Shown here: piece after piece, positions 24,869 to 32,537 of the stretch | Position numbering within the stretch: the first letter of the stretch is position 1 | Layout of the letters: each line of letters opens with the position of its first letter | Origin: CANKHA01 sp963750965 | Lineage (GTDB): Bacteria; Pseudomonadota; Alphaproteobacteria; Rhizobiales; Xanthobacteraceae | Reading direction: 5' to 3' | NCBI GenBank assembly: GCA_963750965.1 | Contig: CAVVSK010000013.1 | Location: 248,001-312,000, forward strand | DNA: 64,000 nt | Translations under genes and position numbers: made by a program | Notes under the pieces: generated by a model | What the model saw: the letters and a program-made list of their open reading frames with translations, nothing else | What the model was told of the DNA's origin: nothing | The model's database searches: none

Positions 24869-27825
24869 TTATGCCGCTCTGACGACCTGACAGAGCGTGG
24901 CTTTAGGTTCCTGCATGCCGGTGACCGGGTCGTAGCCGTAGGTGGTGAGCGTGTTGACGCTCTCGCCCAGCACGACCGGATCGGCACCCTTGGGATATTT
25001 GCTGCGCTGATCGACGCCCTGGAACCAGCCGGCGAAGTGGAACGGACACCAGGTCACGCCCTTGCCGACTCGTTCGGTGACGAGCGCTTTCATGCGCGCT
25101 TTCGAGTTGTTCCCGGCGCCGGTCACCCAGACCCAGGAACCGTCGGTGATGCTGCGCGCCGCGGCATCCGCCGGATTGATCTCGATGAACATGTCCTGCT
25201 GAAGCTCAGCAAGCCATTTGTTGGCGCGCGTCTCTTCGCCGCCACCTTCGTATTCGACCAGACGGCCAGAAGAGAGGATGAGCGGAAAGTCTTTGGCGAT
25301 GCCCCTGTTGACCGCCGCCCTCTGCACCGTGAAGCCGATATTCGGCACACGGAACTGCTTGGCGTCGGGCAGCGTGGGATATTTTTCGACCAGTTCCGGA
25401 CGCGGCGTGAAGATCGGCTCGCGGTGCACCGGGATCGGGTCGGGCAGGTTCCACGCAATGGCGCGCGCCTTGCCGTTGCCGTAGTGGATGCAGCCGTGCT
25501 TCATCGCCACGCGCTGGATGCCGCCGGAAAGATCGATCGCCCAGGACACGGCATCCGGATTGGCGCCGCCGATCTTTTCGATCGTGGCCTTCTCCGCTTC
25601 CGTGAGATCGCCGTCCCATCCGAGTTTCTTCAGGACGCCGTAGGTGAACTCCGGATAGCCGTCCTTGATCTCGGAATCTTTGGAATAGGATCCCTCGGCC
25701 AGGAGGTTGTGCTTCACCGAGGAGCCGTCCGGCAGCTTTACCTCGCGTTCCACGCCGAAACGGGCACGGAAGGTGCCGCCGCCGTCCATGATGGAGAGGT
25801 TGGTGTTGTAGAGCAGCGGCGTGCCGGGATGCCTGATCTCGGGCGCTCCCCAGCACGGCCAGGGCAGGCCGTAATAATCGCCGCCGATTTCGGGCACGTC
25901 TTTCGGAGCACGCTGTGTGAGCATATCGAACTTGGCTTGGTTCTTCATATGCGCCTTCAGCCGCTCCGGCGATTGGCCGCAATAACCGGTCGACCAGCCG
26001 CCGCGGTTGATCTCGCGCAGGAGATCTTCCGCTACCGGCACATTGCCCTCGACCTTGATGTTCTTGAACATCCGGTCGGCGAAGCCGAGCTTCTTCGCCA
26101 GGAGATACATGATCTCGTTGTCGTTCTTCGACTCGAAGATCGGCTTGATGATCTGCTCGCCCCACTGGATGGCGCGATTGGATGCCGTGCGTGAGCCGTC
26201 GGTCTCATAACTCGTGGCGGTCGGCAGCAGATAGGTGTTGTCCTTGCGGTTGGAGAGCACGGCCCAGGTGGTCGGAACCGGATCGGCCACCACAAGCAGG
26301 TCAAGCGCCTCGATGCCTTGCGCGGCTTCCGGCATGCGGGTGACAGTATTTCCGCCGTGGCCCATGACGATCATGGCCTTCAGGGTGTCCTTCTGGGCAA
26401 CCTGCTCCTTCGGCATCAACGTGGCATCGAACCAGCGCGTGGAAGGAATTCCCGGCGTCTCCATCATCTTGATGGGCTTGCCGTCGCTCCGGTCGCTACA
26501 TCGAAGCGCGAAGCCAGCCATTCGTATTCCACCTCCCAGACGCGCGCCCAATGTTTCCAGGCGCCTTCGGCGAGGCCGTAATAGAGCGGAAGCGTCACGA
26601 TATCGAGACCGAGATCGGTCGCACCCTGCACGTTGGTATGACCGCGGAAGATATTGGCTCCGGCACCCGGCGCTCCCACATTGCCGGTGGCAAGCAGCAA
26701 AACGCAGCTGGCGCGGACGTTGGCGGTACCCACCGTGTGCTGGGTCTGTCCCATCGCCCAGATCAGGCACGAGGGCTTTTGCGTCGCGAACATCTGGGCA
26801 ACGCGCTTGAGTTGCTCGCCCGGCACGCCGCTCACGCGCTCGACCTCTTCCGGGTTCCACTTTTCGACTTCCTTGCGGATGTCGTCCATGCCGTAGACGC
26901 GTTGCTTGATGAATTCCTTGTCTTCCCAGCCGTTCTGGAAAATGTGCCACAGCATTCCCCACAGCACCGGAATGTCGGTGCCGGGGCGGAGCCGGACATA
27001 TTCCGTTGCATGCGCCGCGGTGCGGGTCAGACGCGGATCGGCAACGATGAAGTTCGCCCGGTTCATTTCCTTGCCTTCGAGCAGATGCTGCAAGGACACC
27101 GGATGCGCCTCGGCGGGATTTCCGCCCAGGAAAAGCATCGTCTTGGAATTACGGATGTCGGTATAGCTGTTGGTCATGGCGCCGTAGCCCCAGGTATTGG
27201 CTACGCCGGCGACCGTGGTGGAGTGGCAGATACGCGCCTGGTGATCGGAGTTGTTGGTGCCCCAGAAGGCCGCGAACTTGCGGTTCAGATAGGCGCCTTC
27301 GTTGGTGAACTTGGCGGAGCCGAGCCAATAGACCGACTCCGGCCCGGACTTTTCGCGGATCGCCATCAGCTTGTCGCCGATCTCGTTGATCGCGGTGTCC
27401 CAGGAAATCCTGTTCCACTGGCCGTTCACCAGCTTCATCGGGTAGCGCAAGCGGCGATCGCCGTGCGCGACCTCGCGCGTCGCAGCGCCCTTGGCGCAAT
27501 GCGACCCGCGACTGATCGGCGAATCCCAACCGGGTTCTTGAGCGATCCACACGCCATTGACGACCTCGGCCACGACCGTGCAGCCGACCGAGCAATGCGT
27601 GCAGATATTCTTGCGGATCGTCACCGCGGCGCCGGGCGTCGGCGGTGCGGCTTCGGCTTTGCGTAAGCTCGCAAGCGGCAGCACTCCCAGCGTCGCCAGG
27701 CCACCGGCAACCAGGCCGGAGCGGCGGAGGAAGGTGCGGCGGTCGAGACGGCCGGCGGATGGTCCGGCAAGCGCGGCGGTAAGCTTACCGTGGCGTGCCT
27801 GGCGTTCTGTTCTTTTGATCAGCAC
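24869..27825 (-). pseudogene. fdhA: Formate dehydrogenase major (alpha) subunit, one-base frameshift
   Basis: The catalytic molybdopterin subunit. Twin-arginine signal RRTFLRRSGLV near residue 29; a [4Fe-4S] site starting ICTHCSVGC; and the active site RICHSTTVAGVANTWG with Cys200 where E. coli has selenocysteine. Translation is clean to about 26500, then shifts; a one-base loss near 26485-26500 joins VEYEWLASRFDV to SDGKPIKMMETPG and the frame is clean again to 24869. The span of 2957 bp is one short of 986 codons, the family's normal size. Read as sequenced, the product stops after 453 residues. Probably sequencing error or a very recent mutation, since everything else is intact. Confidence 0.9.
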
Positions 27826-27836
27826 AGGTGCCTCCC

Positions 27837-28046
27837 TTATTTCGTCGGATACCGGTTGACGCGGTAAAAGGTCTTTATGTGGTCGGTTTCCTTGTAACGC
27901 GCCTTGCGTTTCTCATCGTTGTTCTCGGTGTCAGCGGCCGCAGTGGTCGCAAGAGGCCCTGCGCTTACCGCTGCAACGCCCGCACCTGTCGCCATGGCAC
28001 GGAGGAAATCGCGACGACCGACCGTCGCCTTGTCCCGCTGTTTCAT
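27837..28046 (-). CDS. Formate dehydrogenase-region Tat signal protein
   Basis: A 69-residue protein with a twin-arginine signal (VGRRDFLRAMATGAGVAAVS) and a short basic mature part ending HIKTFYRVNRYP. It belongs to the small Tat-target proteins regularly encoded just before FDH alpha subunits. GAGGAGCCGG precedes the ATG at 28046, and fdhA starts 11 bases after its stop. Probably an export or assembly partner of FDH; mechanism not known. Confidence 0.88.
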   Translation of the reverse strand: MKQRDKATVGRRDFLRAMATGAGVAAVSAGPLATTAAADTENNDEKRKARYKETDHIKTFYRVNRYPTK

Positions 28047-28062
28047 CGCCGGCTCCTCTTTC

Positions 28063-28858
28063 TCAATTTCGTTGCGCCTTTTCGTCAGGCAACGCGAAGG
28101 CTTCCATCTCGACTTGCATGTACAGCCGTCCCAGCGCGCCGACGCGCCGGTAAAAATCGGCATGTTCGGCGCGCTCGAGATCGGAAAAGAAACGGCCGAT
28201 CCACGGCGCCAGGTGTTTTTCAAATAATTCGCGGTCGGTGCCTTCCGGCGCCGGGAAGCGGCCGCCGGTCACGCCCGCCATGATCTCGCAGAGAATCGCG
28301 GCATGGTCCTCCGGCTCGGCATTGCCTTCCGCGCGCTCGATCCCGAGCGCATTAAGATCGTCGCGCAGACGCGCGAGCGGTCGCTCATGCAGGAAGCCGG
28401 TGAGGTAATAGGAGGCATAGGGCAAGAGCTCGCCGCGGCCGAGCCCGATAAAGAGCTCGAAATATTCGCGGCTGATGCGATCGGCATCTGCTGCCGCGGC
28501 AGCTTCACCCAGCGCCATATGCGCAAGCCCGAAAGGCGTCGCGTCGCCGCGTAGTCCGGCCATGCGCGAGAGCAGGTCCGCGTCCGGGCGCGCGTGCGAG
28601 CAGCGCAGCAAGCAGCGCGTATTCCTGCGAGCGGGCGGAGTCTGTTTCGTCGATGTCGTCCACTGGAGAAGTTCCACCGAACAGGTCGGGCCGCAACAGA
28701 GCGCGATCAACCCCTGTGACTTGTTCCACGGAAACCACGCGCTCGGCCGGGATCCGGGACCAATTGGAGATGGACGGCTGCGCAATACCTATTTTTCGCG
28801 CAAGCTCGCTCACGCCGCCCGCTGCGTTGATCGCTTGTTGAAGTCCGGGGTCACGCAT
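28063..28858 (-). pseudogene. YdaS-type HTH / TorD chaperone fusion, one-base frameshift
   Basis: The N-terminus (MRDPGLQQAINAAGGVSELA, IGIAQPSISNW, PAERVVSVEQVTGVDRALLRPDLFGG) is a YdaS/Cro-like DNA-binding domain of about 65 residues. After a linker, the frame shifts at 28586-28588 (CCC on the coding strand where CC is expected) and continues as a TorD/DmsD-type chaperone (EYFELFIGLGRGELLPYASY, YLTGFLHERPLARLRDDL). Removing one base gives 795 bp and 264 residues. TorD proteins bind the Tat signals of molybdoenzymes. Its place at the head of the FDH genes points to FDH maturation; the HTH suggests it also reports apo-enzyme level to a promoter, which is inference. Confidence 0.82.
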
Positions 28859-28960
28859 CGTGACTCGACCGCCCTGGCGAAGTTTCTTTTAATTATTCCA
28901 AAGCAAAGGCTAATGCCGCGCGGCGCGGCAGGTCAATAGTTCGAGGCTATGACTTATGGA

Positions 28961-29644
28961 CTAAGTGGGTAGCGCTCCGCCGTGACGCCGCGGCGGCGGG
29001 GGCAAATCGTCTTCCTCGTCACCGTCTTGATGCTGCATTGCAGCATCGTCCTTTTTGCTGCCGGTGCTGGCGGATAGGTCAGTGTCATTGTCCGACGGGC
29101 TGGGCAAGTCGTCCTCGCGGTTGGATTCCGCCAAGCCCGCGGTCTCGGTCTTTCGCACCGGATCGCTTTCAAATTCATTTGATCCTAAAGCCGGTTGGGG
29201 CTGTGCCGGCTGCCCGGGCGACGGTTGCCCGGTTGCTTCCTCGCCCGGCTCGCCAAAAAGCTGGGCCGCCATGCGCCGCACATCGGCGCTGCCAATCGGT
29301 CCGAATCCGGGTATCGAATCCGGCGCGTTGAAGTCCCAGGAATTCTCCGACAGACCGACAAAATCCCGGATCGCCGGATCGGCACTCCAAGCGCGGCGAA
29401 GGGCCGCACGGCTCAGCGCCGCCGGCACGCCGCGCTGCAGAAAGGCTCTGATGTCGGAATTGGCCGTGATCGACTCGAGCGACGGCAAAGTGGTGATGTC
29501 GAACTCCGGATCGATCGGCGCGGTCGCCGCCGCTTCCCTGTCGGCGGCAGGCATCGGTGCCTTTTCCTCCGGCGCAGGCTTCTCCGCAGGCGGATTGAGT
29601 TTCCGCTGCGACCAGCGCGTGAGAAAATCCTTCGGATCGCTCAT
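28961..29644 (-). CDS. DUF3306 protein, formate dehydrogenase-linked
   Basis: A 227-residue soluble protein. The N-terminal block (DFLTRWSQRKL) and middle block (RGVPAALSRAALRRAWSADP, then GLSENSWDFNAPDSIPGFG) define DUF3306; the C-terminal third is acidic, low-complexity and Pro-rich. Its start overlaps the DUF3305 stop. The family co-occurs with DUF3305 and Tat FDH genes in Proteobacteria; its role is unknown. Confidence 0.85.
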   Translation of the reverse strand: MSDPKDFLTRWSQRKLNPPAEKPAPEEKAPMPAADREAAATAPIDPEFDITTLPSLESITANSDIRAFLQRGVPAALSRAALRRAWSADPAIRDFVGLSENSWDFNAPDSIPGFGPIGSADVRRMAAQLFGEPGEEATGQPSPGQPAQPQPALGSNEFESDPVRKTETAGLAESNREDDLPSPSDNDTDLSASTGSKKDDAAMQHQDGDEEDDLPPPPRRHGGALPT

Positions 29645-30150
29645 TTGCGGTCTTCCTCGCGGCCCGGCGCGCGCCGCGCCATGGCTTCCGTATTGGCGCG
29701 ATCGCGCTTGCGTTTGAAGAATTGTCGCTCGACATGATACTCGGCAACAAAAGCCGCCACCGCTTCGCGGATCAATTCCGGCATGGGTACCATCTCGATC
29801 AGATCGGTACCGGTTTCGGTGAAAGCTTCGCCTTCGGCAGGATCCGCCGTGACCGCGAACAGTGTGTAAGGCGGATCCGCCTCAGTTGGCCGCAGCGCGA
29901 CCCATAGCGAGGGCGTTCCGGAAGCAAGATTGTCGCGGTAATTGGTGGTCTCGGTAGGATACAGCTCGATCGTTGTCGTGCCGGCATAGAAAATCGTGCG
30001 CTCGGCTTCCTGCGACAGCACCGTCCAAGGTTCGGCTTCCGGCCGGCCCGGCAAGACGGAGACCGGTTGCCAGACATAGTCGATCCACTGGCTCGCCGCC
30101 TTGCGGCGTTCCACGACGACGCCAACGGCCATGCGATTCGGCGCGCTCAT
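29641..30150 (-). CDS. DUF3305 protein, formate dehydrogenase-linked
   Basis: A 169-residue protein whose core (VGVVVERRKAASQWIDYVWQ, then YPTETTNYRDNLASGTPSLW) is DUF3305. The C-terminus is Arg/Lys-rich. It overlaps its neighbours by 4 bp at both ends, so the five-gene block is translationally coupled. Function unknown; the genomic link to FDH is the only clue. Confidence 0.85.
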   Translation of the reverse strand: MSAPNRMAVGVVVERRKAASQWIDYVWQPVSVLPGRPEAEPWTVLSQEAERTIFYAGTTTIELYPTETTNYRDNLASGTPSLWVALRPTEADPPYTLFAVTADPAEGEAFTETGTDLIEMVPMPELIREAVAAFVAEYHVERQFFKRKRDRANTEAMARRAPGREEDRK

Positions 30151-31154
30151 GTGACGGTTTCCAGCCGACGGATCGGCAGGCCCATGACCAAATTTTGCGG
30201 CTTCAACCGCAACACGCGGTCGGGCGTCATTGCCAGCAGCAGGTAGATCGGCTCGCCGCGCAACTGATCGGTGACGACGCCGGGATCGCGGAAAGTCAGG
30301 CGGAACAGGCCAATGATGCGTGACTTCGCGCCGTCGTCGAGCTCCTCACCGTTCCATAGCGCGTCACCAATGCGGGTCGACTCGGCGTCAAGCCCGACAT
30401 ACCAGGTGAGATTGACGTCGCGGATTTCGGTGAGCGGCTCGATGTCCACCTCGATCGACAGCATGTGGAATATCCAGGCCGCGATCACTTCGCCAAGCGC
30501 CGCCAAGCTGCGCCGTCCCGCCGTCATGTCGAGCGCCATGTCGAACTGGTCACTGCGTTCCCAGTAGCTGTCTGCGTTGGTATCTGACAGCACGTCGATC
30601 TCGGAAGCCGCCGGCAGGCCCAGCATGGAGACCAGCGGAGAAAGCGGAGTGTCGCCGATGCCGGCGATGGTTTCTTCGTCCGCTGCGATCAGCGCCTGCT
30701 CATGCACGGTCAGCCTTTGCTCGCGGAAAAACAGCTCCGCCGCGCGCAGCACATAGGCGTCGTCGCAACCGTCAAGAGCGTTGCGCAAGATCACATGCAC
30801 GAGCTGATTGATGAAGAGCGGCGGCGTGCGGCCGGTGCCTTCGCGCAACAATGCCGCATAGGAGGCTTCCAGCGTCGGGTGGCGCAGGAGAAGATCGCGG
30901 AACTCGACCATCAGTTGCCAATTCTCGCGCGCGTCGGGATCCTCGAGCGCTGCGATTTCCTCCGCGCTCACCTTGCGGCGCGGATCGGCCAGCAGCGCGG
31001 CATGCAGGGCGCGCTCATCCTCCGCCGCATCCGGCGGCGGCGCGAGTTCAGGCCGCGCGAGATAGACTTTGAGGAATTCGTCAGTGACCACAAGGCCGCC
31101 GCCGGCATCGCGGTCGAGCAGATGATGGCCACAGGAGAGCCAGAAGTCCTTCAT
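30147..31154 (-). CDS. DUF6352 protein, formate dehydrogenase-linked
   Basis: A 335-residue soluble, acidic protein starting MKDFWLSCGHHLLDRDAGGG. I recognise it as DUF6352, a family that travels with FDH genes in Xanthobacteraceae and relatives. No catalytic motif or membrane segment is evident. The start shares its first base with the end of the DUF6505 gene, and the stop overlaps DUF3305. Confidence 0.78.
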   Translation of the reverse strand: MKDFWLSCGHHLLDRDAGGGLVVTDEFLKVYLARPELAPPPDAAEDERALHAALLADPRRKVSAEEIAALEDPDARENWQLMVEFRDLLLRHPTLEASYAALLREGTGRTPPLFINQLVHVILRNALDGCDDAYVLRAAELFFREQRLTVHEQALIAADEETIAGIGDTPLSPLVSMLGLPAASEIDVLSDTNADSYWERSDQFDMALDMTAGRRSLAALGEVIAAWIFHMLSIEVDIEPLTEIRDVNLTWYVGLDAESTRIGDALWNGEELDDGAKSRIIGLFRLTFRDPGVVTDQLRGEPIYLLLAMTPDRVLRLKPQNLVMGLPIRRLETVT

Positions 31155-31702
31155 TACCTACTCCCTTGTGGCTCGCCACGCGCCAGTTTGCTCAAATCAA
31201 CCTGCTCCACCGGCTCATCCTCATCACTTTCCGCCTCCAGGAAGGAGAAAGCGCGCAGCGGCTTCGGTCCATTGCGCGGCCGTAGCGTGCGGAACGTCTC
31301 ACGGATGGACTCGCCTTCCTGCGCGCGATGTACCGCGATGAGTGTATCTAAAGGGTGGTCGCATAAAGACGATGCATAGGCGATTTCCTCCGAGGCCGCG
31401 AGCCGCGCCAGCGTGATCTCGGGGGCGCCGAAATTTTCCACCAAACGCTGCGCCAGCATTTCCACCGCTTCCGCATGGTCGTCTTTGTCGGCATCGACGA
31501 TCTGCGCCAGCGTCGACCAGCCGAGCGACGCGATGCCAAGCAACCCGGCGCGGAATGCGGTGCGCTGCTTGCCTTCGAAGCTGGAAGGATCCTGATTCCA
31601 GAACACGAAGGAGCCTGGCACCGCCCATTCGCCGGGCTCAGCGGCTTTCTCGAACACGAAGGTGTCCGACGGATCGAGGCGGATGGTGCGCAACAATTTC
31701 AT
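31154..31702 (-). CDS. DUF6505 protein, formate dehydrogenase-linked
   Basis: A 182-residue acidic protein (MKLLRTIRLDPSDTFVFE..., GSFVFWNQDPSSFEGK, SLCDHPLDTLIAVHR) matching DUF6505 as I know it from the same FDH neighbourhoods. No known domain or motif otherwise. It overlaps the ligase-like gene upstream by 4 bp and abuts DUF6352 downstream. Confidence 0.78.
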   Translation of the reverse strand: MKLLRTIRLDPSDTFVFEKAAEPGEWAVPGSFVFWNQDPSSFEGKQRTAFRAGLLGIASLGWSTLAQIVDADKDDHAEAVEMLAQRLVENFGAPEITLARLAASEEIAYASSLCDHPLDTLIAVHRAQEGESIRETFRTLRPRNGPKPLRAFSFLEAESDEDEPVEQVDLSKLARGEPQGSR

Positions 31703-32439
31703 CGGCGGGGACCTCCGCGCCTGGCGTCATACCAAGATGGCGCCTCGAGCGCGGGAACCAAGGCCCTGCGCTCGGCCTGATTGCTGGCGATCCAACGCAA
31801 GAGCAAGTCGCCATTTTCATCAATGTCACGCCGCGCGCCTTTTTCCGGCGACAGTCGGGACAGATACTCTTTCATCACCACGCCGAAACCGTCTTGTTCC
31901 CAGGCGTCGATCGCCACCATAAGATGCCGCGCGAAGCTTTCGACCAGCGCCGATGCGCCATGCTCTTCAAAACCTTCCTGATCGAGCGCGGTCTCCAGCG
32001 GATGCAGTCCGGCTTCTTCGGTCATCGAGACGGTACGGATCATCCCGCTGAATACGAGCCAGTCGGGCACGTCATCCTCATCCGCGCCTTTCGGCCAGGC
32101 CAGCCGTCCCCCACCGACCAGTCCGCCATCGACGCGCAAAGCGTCAGGCCAATCGATGACAATGGGTTTTTCGGGAGGCGCATGCGCTATCAGAGCGTCG
32201 GTCATAGCGTTCATTCCCGCATAGAACGCCCTCCGAGCGGTGCGGAGCGGCTCGTCCGGCTCCAGCACGACGGCGAATTCGGCCATGTCAAAGCGGCCGA
32301 CATGGACCAGCGTGCCCGCGCCCTCTTCGGCGGCCACCTTTTGCGCATGCACGTAGGCGTCGCCCACCTCGCGCAAGCTGATAAGCCGGTACGGCGGCGG
32401 CAGGTCCAACGCCGATAGTACCGAATTTCCTGCCCGCAT
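31699..32439 (-). CDS. Biotin/lipoate protein ligase-family protein, formate dehydrogenase-linked
   Basis: A 246-residue protein of the biotin/lipoate ligase superfamily. AGTLVHVGRFDMAEFAVVLE matches the strand that binds the activated acyl-AMP, and PIVIDWPDALRVDGGLVGGG corresponds to the KWPNDI-G-KK...G loop of biotin ligases, but the catalytic lysine appears replaced (RVDGGLVGGG). It may have lost or changed its ligase activity. It is the first gene of the leftward FDH-linked operon and diverges from the polyferredoxin gene. Confidence 0.78.
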   Translation of the reverse strand: MRAGNSVLSALDLPPPYRLISLREVGDAYVHAQKVAAEEGAGTLVHVGRFDMAEFAVVLEPDEPLRTARRAFYAGMNAMTDALIAHAPPEKPIVIDWPDALRVDGGLVGGGRLAWPKGADEDDVPDWLVFSGMIRTVSMTEEAGLHPLETALDQEGFEEHGASALVESFARHLMVAIDAWEQDGFGVVMKEYLSRLSPEKGARRDIDENGDLLLRWIASNQAERRALVPALEAPSWYDARRGGPRR

Positions 32440-32537
32440 CTCGCCTCACAGTCTGCTATAGTTCCCGATCTTATATAAGAAGCGGACCGGGTGGCGCAGC
32501 GAATTTGACGCTCGAAACTGCGGCTTTCGGAGGGTGA
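32440..32537. promoter_or_regulatory. Divergent promoter region of the FDH-linked operons
   Basis: The 98 bases between the leftward ligase-like gene and the rightward polyferredoxin gene contain a perfect 12-bp palindrome, TCTTATATAAGA at 32469-32480. It gives TATA-like -10 candidates on both strands. A GGAGG ribosome site precedes the ATG at 32538. I cannot name the regulator. Confidence 0.5.

Noticed and set aside
24221..26194. 657-codon open frame on the plus strand
   Set aside because: It is the antisense shadow of the FDH alpha and beta genes; its translation is Arg/Ala/Asp-rich with no domain, while the minus strand encodes clear FDH motifs.
26551..27666. 371-codon open frame on the plus strand
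   Set aside because: Antisense to the FDH alpha subunit; composition is that of a shadow frame.
28859..28960. Possible sigma-54 promoter before the HTH-TorD gene
   Set aside because: A GG...GC pattern is present on the minus strand but the spacing is 11, not 10, bases and the flanks do not match the -24/-12 consensus.
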